A stretch of 64,000 bases of DNA from Flavobacteriaceae bacterium (lineage in GTDB: Bacteria > Bacteroidota > Bacteroidia > Flavobacteriales > Flavobacteriaceae). Shown piece after piece: positions 42,227-51,884 of this stretch. Where the stretch lies: NCBI GenBank assembly GCA_016649715.1, contig JAENXC010000005.1:62001-126000 (forward strand). Direction: 5' to 3'. The notes beneath the pieces are model-generated. The model worked only from the letters and a program-made list of their open reading frames with translations, ran no database searches and was not told where the DNA came from. Numbering within the stretch: the stretch's first letter is position 1; each line of letters begins with the position of its first letter. A program made the position numbers and the translations under genes.

Positions 42227-43690
42227 TTAGAAATCAAAAGTATAGAACTTATCCCAAAATAATTTGGTTTCGGGAGCGTCTCCTCCAGCACCTAACAAAG
42301 TAACGGCATCAGCATAGCTTCCAGCATTCAAAGTTTGTTCGGTTACAGGGAAAGTATAACGTACAGGATAACCACTATCTGGTTGGTCTGGCTTAACCAA
42401 AAGAGGATAGTCCAAACGACGTACAGAAAGATAGGCTGCAAATGTTCTGTTATAAAGTGCAATCCAAGCTTGGGTACCAATAACTTCTTTCCAAGCAGGA
42501 GTAGAAGTACTAGCTCCTAAAGCAGTGGTATAGTCCACAGCTCCTGTTCCAAGATATGCAGTAGCATCACCAGCTCCCCAATAATCAAATGAGGCAGTAA
42601 TACCTGCTTTGTAATGGCTTTCAGCATCTCCACCCACAGAATATCCACGAGCAGCAGCTTCAGAAAGTAAAAACTCAGCTTCAACATACGAAAGTAGCAT
42701 CCCTGGGAAATCTCCAGCCTGAAGGGCATCAGATGGGTGAGAGTAGTTTGAATAAACCGTTTGCTCACCAATAGGTCCGCCGACATACACGCCATCTTTT
42801 AGTGTAAAATATGAAGCTCTTCTTGGGTCATTAAGACCGTTCATAGCGTCAACAAGTGTTTTACCTGCAACATAATCTTTACGTCCACTAAGAACCAAGT
42901 TGTCGTTTACAGGGTTATTGTTTGGCGCAGCACCGGAATAATGATAGGCTCCACTATCTGCATTGCTACTAAAAACACCTCCTGAAACAGCAGCTTGAGC
43001 AGTAGATTGTGACAATCCAGCATCTACATCGGCCAAGGTAAGTCCCATTCTAAGCAAAAGTGTATTCGCAAACTTTTTCCAGCTTGCAACGTCTCCAGAG
43101 TACACAAGATCTTCGGATGCACTAAAGCTTCCCAAACCAGTATTCATTGAATTTGATGCAGCAGTCAAACGTGCTACTAAATCCTTATAGACAACCAATG
43201 GATCGTCATAAGCAGGAGTTGGATTATCAATATCCAATGCTTGACTGTAAGGTATTGGACCAAAAGTTTCAACCAAATTGCTATATGCATACACATTAAG
43301 CACTTCAATAATAGCAAGTTTATTAGCTTTCAACTCATTGGTTAGATCATTATCGGTAGCAGTAATAACTTTCGTAGCTTCGTCAAGATCTTTCAATACA
43401 TCCCTGTACATCTCTCTCCAGTGGTTAGCTGGAATAGGACGGGTTGTTTGATCATATCTACTTTCATCTGGATAAGTGGTTTCTTGCCAATATTGAACCC
43501 AAAGTCTTAAGTTATTCAGGTTAACATTGGGCGTAGAAATTTGATCTGCCAATTGTTTTTGAGCAGAAGCAAAAAGACTTTCACCACTTACTGCAGTAGG
43601 ATCCTTTATATTTTTGTTCAGGTCCTCTAAGTGGTCTGAACACGATACGGCCATAACTGCCGCAGTTAAAATTAAAATTAGTTTCTTCAT
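42227..43690 (-). CDS. SusD/RagB-like nutrient-binding outer-membrane lipoprotein
   Basis: 487 residues. Lipoprotein: MKKLILILTAAVMAVS then Cys17, followed by SDHLEDLNKN. All-alpha SusD-type fold; features seen are LRLWVQYWQETTYPDESRY, ANHWREMYRDVLKDLDEA, and LSYVEAEFLLSEAAARGY. It matches the SusD-like_2 branch, which often pairs with TonB transporters for peptides or glycans. It covers the SusC channel on the cell surface. The SusC gene ends 11 bases upstream; there is no neighbouring glycosidase, peptidase or regulator. Confidence 0.92.
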   Translation of the reverse strand: MKKLILILTAAVMAVSCSDHLEDLNKNIKDPTAVSGESLFASAQKQLADQISTPNVNLNNLRLWVQYWQETTYPDESRYDQTTRPIPANHWREMYRDVLKDLDEATKVITATDNDLTNELKANKLAIIEVLNVYAYSNLVETFGPIPYSQALDIDNPTPAYDDPLVVYKDLVARLTAASNSMNTGLGSFSASEDLVYSGDVASWKKFANTLLLRMGLTLADVDAGLSQSTAQAAVSGGVFSSNADSGAYHYSGAAPNNNPVNDNLVLSGRKDYVAGKTLVDAMNGLNDPRRASYFTLKDGVYVGGPIGEQTVYSNYSHPSDALQAGDFPGMLLSYVEAEFLLSEAAARGYSVGGDAESHYKAGITASFDYWGAGDATAYLGTGAVDYTTALGASTSTPAWKEVIGTQAWIALYNRTFAAYLSVRRLDYPLLVKPDQPDSGYPVRYTFPVTEQTLNAGSYADAVTLLGAGGDAPETKLFWDKFYTFDF

Positions 43691-43701
43691 TTTTCTATGT
43701 T

Positions 43702-46700
43702 TTAAAATTGTGCTTTAATGTTAAACCCGTAATCTTGGGTAGTTGGCAATGAACCAGTAACATATCCTTGAAGGTTACCAGAGGTAAGTCCTGCTTCAGG
43801 ATCTGCATAAGGTAAATTCTTGTCAATTATCCAAAGGTTTGATCCTGTTGCACTGAACTGAAGCCCAGTCATAAAGGTGTTGTCAAGATATCTTGATGGT
43901 AAAGTATAGGTCAAAGATACTTGACGTAGTTTTACATAACTTGCATCGTAAACAAACTCAGAGTTTGGATATGCTGCATAACCAAACTGGCCAAATTCTG
44001 AAGCATCCACTCTTATAGTGTTTACGGTACCGTCTGGCAAAACACCAGGATTAATAAATCCACCACCGTCTTCAAGCGTATTTCTAACAGGGTTTCCAAG
44101 ATCGTTGATATAATCTGAGTCTACATAAAGACCTGTTGCTTGTCCATAATATTGGTCAAGTGAGAAAAGACTTCCTCCTTTTTGTATATCAATTAAGAAA
44201 CTAAAGGAAACACTCTTGTAGGTAAATGTATTTGTAATACCTGCCAACCATTCTGGGTTTACGTCTCCAAGAATTGTATTTGATGGAGTTTTTAATGGTT
44301 TTCCAGTTGCTGGGTTAATGATGTGATTTCCATTTTCATCGGTTTTGTAATCAGTTCCGTATATCACTCCAAAAGGTTGTCCTTCCACAGCGTTAATGGT
44401 TACACCTCCTTGGAAAGAACCTAACTGTAGTGCGTCTATACCTTTAGGTAGATCCAATACTTTACTCTTGTTTTGGCTCCAGTTTGCCATCAAGTTCCAG
44501 CTAAAATTATCAGTTTTAAATGGAGTAGCAGTTAAGGAAACCTCAATACCTTTGTTTTCAATTTCACCGGCGTTGATAACTTTTGTAGTAAAACCGGTTG
44601 CTGCAGTAAGTGGGGTTCGAATAATTTGGTTGTAAGAGTTGGCGTTGTAATAAGAAACATCAAAACCAAGACGGTTGTTAGCAAATCTCATTTCAAGACC
44701 TACTTCATAACTTTTGGTCTCTTCAGGCTTCAAATCTTTGTTTTTTGCAATACTGTTAACAGAAGTTCCTATATCCGAATTTATATCATAAGTATCTATT
44801 AAGTTATCAAATTGTCCTCCATTACCCACTTTTGCATAGTTGGCTCGCAACTTACCAAAAGTAATGGCATTCACATTTAACAATTTGCTAAACACAAAAC
44901 TTCCAGATACAGAAGGATATTTGTAAACAGCATTTTCTTTAGGCAGTGTAGAGAATCTATCTATTCTATAAGTACCATCTAAGTAAAAAATATTTGCGAA
45001 ACCAAGAGATACACTAGCGTACATACCGTCAGTTCCTGTTTTAGCAGCCACTTCCGAAGGATTTGGAGGGGAGTTAACACCATTTTGCAATGAAAACAAT
45101 CCTGGGATCAAAAGTCCACCAGAAGTAGAAGATGTTAAGGAATTATATTCTGATCTTCTAACGTTGGCACCCAATACACTCGCGATACTAATGTTCTCTG
45201 TGATGTTGCCATCAAAATTCAACATTAAATCATAATTGGTTTCTGTATTTGAAATTTCTCTTCTCATATAACCAGAATCCACAGATCCTCTTGTTACGCC
45301 GAAGTCAGCAGGAACAGAACCTACTGCTCTGCGCTCTTCTTGGCGCTCATTATAAGTATCTGTTGCAACACGACCGGTAACGTTAAACCAATCTGTAATT
45401 TCATAGTTAAGGTCAAAGTTTCCTATGAAACGATTTCTTGAATCGTTTTGGAAGTTTTCATAACGTGTCCAGTAAGGGTTATCCCAATATATAGGAGCAG
45501 TACCAGCTACTGAAGAACCTGGGTTCCATCCCACGTTTCTTTTGGTAGCAAAATAAATATCTCTTTGATCTTTAAGGTCAACGTTGGTTTCCCACCATTG
45601 TTTCATGTTCCCCACAATGTTGTCATTGTATCCTGTAGAGTTACGGCCTAAGGCAGCAGTTTTGATATAATTGGCAAAACCACTAACAGTCATTTTATCA
45701 GAAACATCAAAAGTACCACTAAAGATAAAGTTGTGTCTGTCTATTTGGCTGTTTGGCATTAAACCAGACTGATCCAGTTTGGTGTAAGACATACGGTATG
45801 AACCTTTGTCAAAACCATTGGAAAGCGAAATCGAGTTTGTAAGTGTTACGGGAGTTTCAAAGAAAGTAATAGCACCATGCTTAGAATTAATCCAAGGTGT
45901 TCTCTTTTTATAGTTTGGAGAAGCCGGATCAAATGAATCCCATTGGAAAACATATAGATTTGGATCAAAAGCAGGACCATAGGAAGCATCATCCAAATAG
46001 TTGGAAACTTGATCATCAACACCGTCACCATCTATATCCTCAAAAGTCCAATACTGGCCATAACCTGCACCGTATCCTGTTTGGTAATCAGCAAAAGTGC
46101 TTTTGTCAACAAAACCAACTTGTGCATTGGAGTTAAGAGTAACCCCAAGACCTTTGGCCTTACTACCTTTTTTGGTAGTGATCATTATAACCCCGTTTGC
46201 AGCTCGGGAACCGTAAAGCGCAGATGCAGCAGCACCTTTCAGCACGTTTATAGACTCTATGTCGTCTGGGTTAATGTCCATCGCGGCATTTCCATAGTCA
46301 TAATAGTTACCCGCAGCCTGACCTTGAGCGCTTGAGTTTGTGTTTTCATTACTAATAGGTACCCCATCTACAACAAACAATGCTTGGTTGTTACCGGTAA
46401 TAGAGGTATTACCCCTAATAACCACGTTGGTAGAACCCCCAAAGTTGTTGTTTCTTCTAATTTGAAGACCAGATACTTTTCCAGAAAGGGCGTTTGTAAA
46501 GTTGTTGGTCTTTACAGTAGCAATATCCTCTCCTGTTACCTGCTGTGTGGAATAACCCAGTGATTGTTTTTCACGGGAAATACCAAGTGCAGTTACCACT
46601 ACCTCGTCCAGTAATGCACCGGCTTTCATGGTTACGTTCATCTTATTTGAGGCCCCAACAGCAATCTCTTGGGTCTCAAAACCTACATAACTATAAACAA

Positions 46701-46911
46701 GTGTTTGTCCTGTAGCAGCAGTAATGGAATAATTTCCATCAAAATCAGACTGCGTTCCGGTACTTGTACCTTTTATAATTATGTTAACTCCTGGAAGCGG
46801 CAAGCCCGTGTCATCGGCTACCATTCCGGAAATTGTTTTCTCCTGTGCAAAAGCGAGCTGCACAATCAACACTAACAAAAGTGTTAAAATTCCACTAAAC
46901 TTTGTTTTCAT
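43702..46911 (-). CDS. SusC/RagA-family TonB-dependent outer-membrane transporter
   Basis: 1069 residues from ATG 46911 (MKTKFSGILTLLLVLIVQLA). Signal peptide (ending QLAFAQ), a CarboxypepD_reg-like domain (about 25-105; GVNIIIKGTSTGTQSDFDGN), the SusC-type TonB-linking motif LDEVVVTALGISREKQSL, a plug domain (RGNTSITGNNQALFVVDGVP, DIESINVLKGAAASALYGSR, AANGVIMITTKKG) and a 22-strand barrel ending DYGFNIKAQF. It imports an unknown substrate with the SusD-like lipoprotein. The long 5' region has no clear consensus promoter. Confidence 0.95.
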   Translation of the reverse strand: MKTKFSGILTLLLVLIVQLAFAQEKTISGMVADDTGLPLPGVNIIIKGTSTGTQSDFDGNYSITAATGQTLVYSYVGFETQEIAVGASNKMNVTMKAGALLDEVVVTALGISREKQSLGYSTQQVTGEDIATVKTNNFTNALSGKVSGLQIRRNNNFGGSTNVVIRGNTSITGNNQALFVVDGVPISNENTNSSAQGQAAGNYYDYGNAAMDINPDDIESINVLKGAAASALYGSRAANGVIMITTKKGSKAKGLGVTLNSNAQVGFVDKSTFADYQTGYGAGYGQYWTFEDIDGDGVDDQVSNYLDDASYGPAFDPNLYVFQWDSFDPASPNYKKRTPWINSKHGAITFFETPVTLTNSISLSNGFDKGSYRMSYTKLDQSGLMPNSQIDRHNFIFSGTFDVSDKMTVSGFANYIKTAALGRNSTGYNDNIVGNMKQWWETNVDLKDQRDIYFATKRNVGWNPGSSVAGTAPIYWDNPYWTRYENFQNDSRNRFIGNFDLNYEITDWFNVTGRVATDTYNERQEERRAVGSVPADFGVTRGSVDSGYMRREISNTETNYDLMLNFDGNITENISIASVLGANVRRSEYNSLTSSTSGGLLIPGLFSLQNGVNSPPNPSEVAAKTGTDGMYASVSLGFANIFYLDGTYRIDRFSTLPKENAVYKYPSVSGSFVFSKLLNVNAITFGKLRANYAKVGNGGQFDNLIDTYDINSDIGTSVNSIAKNKDLKPEETKSYEVGLEMRFANNRLGFDVSYYNANSYNQIIRTPLTAATGFTTKVINAGEIENKGIEVSLTATPFKTDNFSWNLMANWSQNKSKVLDLPKGIDALQLGSFQGGVTINAVEGQPFGVIYGTDYKTDENGNHIINPATGKPLKTPSNTILGDVNPEWLAGITNTFTYKSVSFSFLIDIQKGGSLFSLDQYYGQATGLYVDSDYINDLGNPVRNTLEDGGGFINPGVLPDGTVNTIRVDASEFGQFGYAAYPNSEFVYDASYVKLRQVSLTYTLPSRYLDNTFMTGLQFSATGSNLWIIDKNLPYADPEAGLTSGNLQGYVTGSLPTTQDYGFNIKAQF

Positions 46912-47314
46912 TTTTTTGTTTGTTTGAATTAGCACCCCAAAAGTGCCAATAAAATCTTACAATTCCAACTTTTAATGAAAGTAGATTATGAAAATTTTAT
47001 CAAAAAGTTATTTTAAAATTCCCCTTTGGACGGAAATTTTGGATTAATATTTTGCAAAGCCTTGGTTTTCTTATGTTTTCGAGAGAGGGGCATGGCCTGA
47101 AACTAAAAACAAAGTGTTCAAAAAAAAATCAAAATATTTTCAAACACTTTATCAACAATTCGTCGAAAGACACAAATAATGCAGTTTTTGGCGTTTTGGA
47201 GGAATTTTTTCAGAAGTAGGAGAATTCCTGTAAATCGGTTAACGAATTATTAAAAATGAAAATGTACTCGAAGGTACGAAGCAAAAAATCACTCCTTAAT
47301 ATATATTCAAAATC
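46912..47314. other. AT-rich leader region upstream of the SusC gene
   Basis: 403 bases with no ORF. A short GCAC/GTGC inverted pair lies at 46932-46946 and an 8-bp inverted repeat (AAAGTGTT ... AACACTTT) at 47111-47150. No TAnnTTTG box on the minus strand was found close to the SusC start. Confidence 0.6.
47111..47150. repeat. Inverted repeat AAAGTGTT / AACACTTT
   Basis: Two 8-base arms separated by ~24 AT-rich bases in the leader region of the SusC/SusD pair; possible regulator site or leader hairpin. Confidence 0.4.
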
Positions 47315-47848
47315 TTACTTGGAGGAACTTTCCCCTTTAAATTGCTGCGAATTGCTTTTGAAAAGCACATTGAAGGTAGTCAAACTGCCATAGCATCGCG
47401 TTACGTATTGTTGCAAATCTATCTTGTCCTGCTCCGCAAGTTCCTTACTGGCGTTTATTTTTTGTTCCATCACCCGAAGCCGGTCGCGAAGCATCACTAT
47501 TTTATGGAAAAAAGTATCGATAGGAATTTCTTTTGAAGTCAGATTTTTATCCACTGGCTGCAAAACCATGGTGCCTCCTTTCCATTTATCGGCAATGGGA
47601 ACAATTTCGCTGAAGCCATTCCATTTTTTAAGAATATCGCGCAGGCTTTTTTCAACTTCGTAAAAGCTTACAGTGTCCACTTCATCTTCGGCGGCTTCAA
47701 TAATTTCGAAATCATCGTCCGTGGGTATTGTTTCCAGACCATTTTCAATAAAGGTTACCCAGTACATTTTTGCTGTAACATTGGTAACTACCCCTTTTCC
47801 GTGTTTTGGATGATCAATTCGCGAGCCTATTCCTAAAATTTGTTTCAT
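47315..47848 (-). CDS. Conserved hypothetical cytoplasmic protein
   Basis: 177 residues. No signal peptide. The N-terminal 40 residues (LGIGSRIDHPKHGKGVVTNV, YWVTFIENGLETIP) look like a small SH3/Tudor-type beta barrel as seen in proteins that touch nucleic acid or the polymerase (CarD-like or UvrD C-terminal-like). The remainder is helical (TFFHKIVMLRDRLRVMEQKI, NASKELAEQDKIDLQQYVTR). I recall close relatives in other Flavobacteriaceae without assigned function. It is likely monocistronic, upstream of the SusC/SusD pair on the same strand but 400 bases away. Confidence 0.75.
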   Translation of the reverse strand: MKQILGIGSRIDHPKHGKGVVTNVTAKMYWVTFIENGLETIPTDDDFEIIEAAEDEVDTVSFYEVEKSLRDILKKWNGFSEIVPIADKWKGGTMVLQPVDKNLTSKEIPIDTFFHKIVMLRDRLRVMEQKINASKELAEQDKIDLQQYVTRCYGSLTTFNVLFKSNSQQFKGESSSK

Positions 47849-47920
47849 ACGTATATCTGTTTAGCGAGTAAAAATAAAAAATGGAATTGCCACATTGCTT
47901 ATAAAACTTCGATTTTTTTC

Positions 47921-47958
47921 AAAAAAAAACCATCCAAATTATAAACTTGGATGGTTTC
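47921..47958 (-). terminator. Intrinsic terminator after the 33-residue Lys-rich gene
   Basis: On the minus strand: AAACCATCCAAG, loop, CTTGGATGGTTT-like pairing, then a run of nine T residues. It lies 30 bases beyond the stop of the small ORF, supporting real transcription. Confidence 0.85.
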
Positions 47959-47986
47959 TGGATCCTTTAAATGGACCAACCGAAAA

Positions 47987-48088
47987 CTACTTCTTCTTAG
48001 GAGCAGTTTGCGGAGCCTTTTTGCTGTCCTGTTTTTTAGCTTGAGCTTTTGCAGGTTGCGGCTTTTTGTCTTGCTGTTTTTGTGACAT
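47987..48088 (-). CDS. 33-residue lysine/glutamine-rich small protein
   Basis: Starts ATG at 48088 and reads MSQKQQDKKPQPAKAQAKKQ followed by DSKKAPQTAPKKK, then TAG. It has no hydrophobic residue apart from Met, Ala and Pro, is strongly basic (12 Lys against 2 Asp) and is probably disordered. The composition resembles histone-tail-like or ribosome-associated basic peptides, but I assign no function. It is supported by ATG start, a terminator directly after it and lack of any other gene in the gap between copA and the 177-residue protein. Confidence 0.6.
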   Translation of the reverse strand: MSQKQQDKKPQPAKAQAKKQDSKKAPQTAPKKK

Positions 48089-48219
48089 AACAATTATTTT
48101 TTTAATTAACACCATAAAGGTAAAAAGCACCCCTGTTAAATTATTCTCTTCTTAGCTAAATTTTAACAATAGCATTCTTGCCGAAAAATTTAAAAGTACA
48201 TTATAGTGTATTTTTCATA

Positions 48220-50742
48220 TCAATCAATTTTTGCCGTCCGCAACCGCAGGGCATTAGTAATGACCGATACGGAGCTAAAGCTCATAGCCAAGGCCGCTAT
48301 CATGGGCGACAACAATATCCCGAAAAACGGAAAGAGAACTCCAGCGGCAATTGGCACGCCAAGTGTGTTGTAAATCAATGCGAAAAATAGGTTTTGTTTT
48401 ATGTTGCCCATTACTTTTTCACTTAAATGAAAAGCTTTCACAATGCCGTGCAGATCACCTTTTACCAAGGTTACACCAGCACTTTCAATGGCAACATCAG
48501 TTCCAGTACCCATCGCAATGCCCACATCACTTTTTGCTAAAGCGGGTGCATCGTTTATTCCGTCGCCGGCCATAGCTACTTTTTTACCTTCAGCTTGCAG
48601 TTTTTCAACTACTTCCAGTTTGTCCTGCGGAAGCATTTCAGCTTTAAAATCTGCAAGGTTTAATTCTGAAGCAACAGCTTTTGCAGTGTCGTGATTATCG
48701 CCAGTGAGCATTATAACCTGTATCCCTTTTTTCTGAAGTTCGGCAATGGCTGCTTTACTGTTCTCCTTTATTTTATCAGCAATCACAATATAACCCACAA
48801 CCTTTCCATCCACGGAAAGCATCGGTACGGTTTTACCCTTTTTCTGTTCTTCTGAAATTTCTTTTTGAAGTTCTTGGGAAATGTCCGCTCCTGCTTCTCC
48901 CATCATCTTTTCGTTCCCGAGTGCTGCTTTCTTTCCGTTGATAATTCCAGTAACGCCTTTACCAGTAACTGAATTGAAATCTGTTGTTTTCAACCCCGAA
49001 GCTTCGGGGTCAGTATTCTGTTTCTTTCCATATTTTAAGGTAGCATCGGCTAAAGGATGTTCGCTGTTCTGGTTGAGGGAAACTATATATTGAAGTACTT
49101 TTTCATCTGAAAAATCTTCTGAGGAACCAACTTTTTCTACTGAAGGTTTTCCTTCTGTGATAGTCCCAGTTTTGTCAATTATCAATACATCGATTTTGTT
49201 CAAAGTTTCCAGCGCTTCGGCGTTTTTGATGAGTACGCCATTTTGGGCGCCTTTCCCTACTCCAACCATTACTGACATTGGCGTTGCAAGACCAAGTGCG
49301 CACGGACAGGCAATTATCAAAACCGCAATGGCGTTTACCAAGGCAAATACATATTTTGGCTCAGGACCGAAAACAGCCCACACAATAAAGGTAACCACCG
49401 AAATTAAAACAACAATTGGCACAAACCAGCCCGAGATTTTATCTGCCAATTTTTGGATTGGTGCGCGACTACGGCTGGCTTTGTTTACCATTTCGATAAT
49501 TTGCGAAAGCAGGGTATCGCTACCTATCTTTTCGGCTTTCATCACAAAAGTCTGTTTCCCGTTTATGGTACCGGAGCTTACTTTATCGCCTTCCCTTTTT
49601 GTGACGGGAACGGGTTCGCCGGTAATCATCGATTCGTCAATGGAGCTTTCGCCTTCGAGTATGCTTCCGTCCACAGGGATTTTCTCGCCCGGTTTTACAC
49701 GGAGTTTGTCACCTACTTCTATTTTATCAATCGCTATTGTTTCTTCTTTTCCGTCCACAATCCGCACCGCTTTGTTTGGAGCCAGTTTCAACAATTCCTT
49801 TACTGCGGAATTTGTCCGGTTGTGCGCTCTGGCTTCCAAAACCTGCCCCATTAAAACCAAGGTGAGGATTACCGTAGCTGCTTCAAAATAAACATGCACG
49901 GTGCCCGATTCGGTTTTGAACTGCGGGGGGAAAAAATCTGGAAACAACATCCCAAAAACACTGAAAATCCAAGCCACACCCGCACCAATTCCGATAAGGG
50001 TGAACATATTCAAGTTCCAAGTTTTTATGGATTTATAGGCGCGTTCAAAAAACATCCACGTGGCGTAAAAAACCACTGGAATTGATAAACCGAATTGTAT
50101 CCAGTTCCAATATTTTATCGGCATCCAATCGTACAGTGGATTGTTTGGAATCATTTCAGACATCGCGATTATAAAGATGGGAAAAGTGAAAGCCACTGCG
50201 ATCCAAAACTTGTTCAGCAATTTTTTGTAGGTTTTGTTTTCAGCAGATTCGTCCACTTCCATTGGCACCAAATCCATCCCACAAATTGGGCAGGAACCAG
50301 GCTTATCCCGAACTATTTCGGGGTGCATTGGGCAGGTATATTGGGTTGGAGAGCTGTTTGAAGTTTTCGCCTCTTCCACCAAATCCATTCCGCAGACGGG
50401 ACAATCGCCAGGTTTGTCGTAGGTTTTTTCACCTTCGCAGTGCATTGGGCAATAGAAGGTGCCTGAGCTATTTTGCTTCGCTCTTTTTTCTTCCTTTTTC
50501 ATTTGGTGTTGCTGCGCTGCTTCGGCGTCGTCGGGAAGGGAAATACTGTATTTGCCACCGTCTTCTTCCAAAGCTTTTTGAAAAACATTCAATGGAATAT
50601 GTTTTTCCATTTCAATAACCGCCTCTGCTTTTTCGAGGTTTACCGATGCTTTTGAAACGCCTTCAATTTCGCTTAAAGTTTTTTCCACATGGCCTCGGCA
50701 GCCGTTGCAGGTCATTCCGTGTATTTTATATGTATGTGTCAT
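48220..50742 (-). CDS. copA: Copper-translocating P1B-type ATPase
   Basis: 840 residues. Exports Cu+ from the cytoplasm using ATP. N-terminal HMA domain (GMTCNGC, residues 9-15), two heavy-metal-binding ribbons of the CPMH...CPxCGMDLV type (about 97-122 and 136-160), eight membrane spans with ACPCALG (CPC about residue 480), phosphorylation motif DKTGT (about 520), HP in NSEHPLA, and [10 protein letters not shown]. The double CPMH/CGMDL ribbon is common in Bacteroidota CopA. The same-strand DUF3347 lipoprotein gene lies upstream, suggesting joint copper control. Three tandem-repeat bases-rich patches sit between the two. Confidence 0.95.
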   Translation of the reverse strand: MTHTYKIHGMTCNGCRGHVEKTLSEIEGVSKASVNLEKAEAVIEMEKHIPLNVFQKALEEDGGKYSISLPDDAEAAQQHQMKKEEKRAKQNSSGTFYCPMHCEGEKTYDKPGDCPVCGMDLVEEAKTSNSSPTQYTCPMHPEIVRDKPGSCPICGMDLVPMEVDESAENKTYKKLLNKFWIAVAFTFPIFIIAMSEMIPNNPLYDWMPIKYWNWIQFGLSIPVVFYATWMFFERAYKSIKTWNLNMFTLIGIGAGVAWIFSVFGMLFPDFFPPQFKTESGTVHVYFEAATVILTLVLMGQVLEARAHNRTNSAVKELLKLAPNKAVRIVDGKEETIAIDKIEVGDKLRVKPGEKIPVDGSILEGESSIDESMITGEPVPVTKREGDKVSSGTINGKQTFVMKAEKIGSDTLLSQIIEMVNKASRSRAPIQKLADKISGWFVPIVVLISVVTFIVWAVFGPEPKYVFALVNAIAVLIIACPCALGLATPMSVMVGVGKGAQNGVLIKNAEALETLNKIDVLIIDKTGTITEGKPSVEKVGSSEDFSDEKVLQYIVSLNQNSEHPLADATLKYGKKQNTDPEASGLKTTDFNSVTGKGVTGIINGKKAALGNEKMMGEAGADISQELQKEISEEQKKGKTVPMLSVDGKVVGYIVIADKIKENSKAAIAELQKKGIQVIMLTGDNHDTAKAVASELNLADFKAEMLPQDKLEVVEKLQAEGKKVAMAGDGINDAPALAKSDVGIAMGTGTDVAIESAGVTLVKGDLHGIVKAFHLSEKVMGNIKQNLFFALIYNTLGVPIAAGVLFPFFGILLSPMIAALAMSFSSVSVITNALRLRTAKID

Positions 50743-50750
50743 TTTTGTTA

Positions 50751-50803
50751 GACGTTAGATGGTAGATGGTAGATGGTAGATGGTAGATGTTAGATGTTAG
50801 ATG
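50751..50803. repeat. TTAGATGG tandem repeat between copA and the DUF3347 gene
   Basis: Six to seven 7-base units: GTTAGACGTTAGATGGTAGA then TGGTAGATGGTAGATGGTAG, ATGTTAGATGTTAGATG. It directly precedes the copA start on the minus strand and so occupies its upstream region. Confidence 0.9.
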
Positions 50804-50840
50804 TTTTTATGAAAAAAAACAAAAAACTCCAAAACCTCCT

Positions 50841-50880
50841 AACTACTGGCACTGAACGCTGACTACTGCGTACTGATTTC
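50841..50880. repeat. CTGACTACTGCGTACTGA repeat at the DUF3347 3' end
   Basis: Imperfect units AACTACTGGC, ACTGAACGCT, GACTACTGCG, TACTGATTTC. The 18 bases at 50859-50876 are identical to 5534-5551 and supply the stop codon at the same offset. Confidence 0.9.
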
Positions 50881-51411
50881 CGCGTCAACCCTGCCACATT
50901 TCAGCATTTTATCGCCAAAATATGGATTTAAAATATCTTTACTGCTGCTAATCCAATAGGCTCCTTTGTTGTTGAAAGCCATTGGGCAATATTGTTTGTA
51001 AAGTGTGCCAGATTTTAAAGAATCTTTTAGCATAGCTTCAATACCGTTACTAAGGGCTTCAAAATTTTCGCGCTGAACTTTTATATCTTCAGAATTTGCC
51101 ATTGCAGTTATTGCGGTTTGGGTAGCTTCATCGGCGTTCTGCTCTTTTAATAAAAGTCCGAGTTTTGAAGCTTCAGTTGCAGTTTTGATGGCATCGGTAT
51201 TTACCAAACCTGCTTCCACTTGCAAATATTGTTCAAAAATGGCTTTCACTTTTGGGTCGTTAAATTCGGCCTCTGTTTTAGCTACTTCGTATGTTTTTTG
51301 TACTGTATTATCAACCGTTACCACTTCTGGCTCGGTTTGTTTCGCTTTGTCCTTGCACGATGAAACGACGAAGGCTGTAATTGCGAAGAAAATAAGTGCT
51401 GATTTTCTCAT
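50863..51411 (-). CDS. DUF3347 lipoprotein (copper-associated)
   Basis: 182 residues. Lipoprotein: MRKSALIFFAITAFVVSS then Cys19, followed by KDKAKQTE. The DUF3347 domain spans about 50-175 and ends in the conserved YCPMAFNNKGAYWISSSKD and DKMLKCG. Similar domains occur at the end of CusB-type efflux adaptors and near copper systems; Cys, Met and His in the motif may bind Cu+. The last residues (EISTQ) and stop are derived from a repeat, as in the NRDE protein. It lies upstream of copA on the same strand. Confidence 0.82.
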   Translation of the reverse strand: MRKSALIFFAITAFVVSSCKDKAKQTEPEVVTVDNTVQKTYEVAKTEAEFNDPKVKAIFEQYLQVEAGLVNTDAIKTATEASKLGLLLKEQNADEATQTAITAMANSEDIKVQRENFEALSNGIEAMLKDSLKSGTLYKQYCPMAFNNKGAYWISSSKDILNPYFGDKMLKCGRVDAEISTQ

Positions 51412-51433
51412 TATAAATATAAATTTAGAGTTG

Positions 51434-51441
51434 CAAAGGTA
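51434..51441 (-). promoter_or_regulatory. Candidate -7 box (TACCTTTG) for the DUF3347 gene
   Basis: Full TAnnTTTG match on the minus strand, 23 bases upstream of the ATG at 51411, within the 3' end region of the upstream membrane-protein gene. Confidence 0.5.
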
Positions 51442-51449
51442 TCAAAATT

Positions 51450-51884
51450 TCATCGGGATTTGTACTTCTGAAAATAAAAAGCAGGCAGTAAGATTAACAA
51501 AAACAAGGGTTGGATAAGAAACCTGCGCACATAGAATAAAACCAAATGGCTGCCAGTTCCTTCCGAAGTAAAAACAATGAAACTAAAAGCCACGAAAAGC
51601 CCAACAAACAAGAATCCGTAAAGAATTGATGAAAGATTAATGATTTCTCTATCCTTAAAAACTATCCAAAGTATTGCAAGGGAAATGATAGTATTCATAA
51701 AAAAACGAAATGATAAACCTATTAAAAGTGCCAGCATATCCATCTTTGGAAGTGGTAAGGTTTTGTAATCCATTTTGAAAAACTCCAAAAGAGGATCGTA
51801 AAATAATGTGTCTTCATAAACCCTGATGAGCACTAAAAAACAGGCAAGAATAACAATAGATACTATTTTTAATGACTTTTTCAT
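51450..51884 (-). CDS. Exosortase F-associated membrane protein
   Basis: 144 residues with four hydrophobic segments (about 6-20, 52-68, 85-110 and 120-138). I recognise the pattern of the small membrane protein that accompanies XrtF in flavobacteria (LRVYEDTLFYDPLLEFFK-like segment, then FRFFMNTIISLAILWIVF). It overlaps xrtF by 4 bases (ATGA), so translation is coupled. Its role is unknown; presumably it assists or regulates the exosortase. Confidence 0.75.
   Translation of the reverse strand: MKKSLKIVSIVILACFLVLIRVYEDTLFYDPLLEFFKMDYKTLPLPKMDMLALLIGLSFRFFMNTIISLAILWIVFKDREIINLSSILYGFLFVGLFVAFSFIVFTSEGTGSHLVLFYVRRFLIQPLFLLILLPAFYFQKYKSR

Noticed and set aside
46912-47314. Riboswitch upstream of SusC
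   Set aside because: Only short AT-rich inverted repeats are visible; no conserved core of known metabolite switches recognised.
47899-48093. 64-residue ORF on the minus strand
   Set aside because: It reads through the terminator hairpin in another frame and has no family resemblance; the 33-residue ORF within the same stretch ends before the terminator and is preferred.
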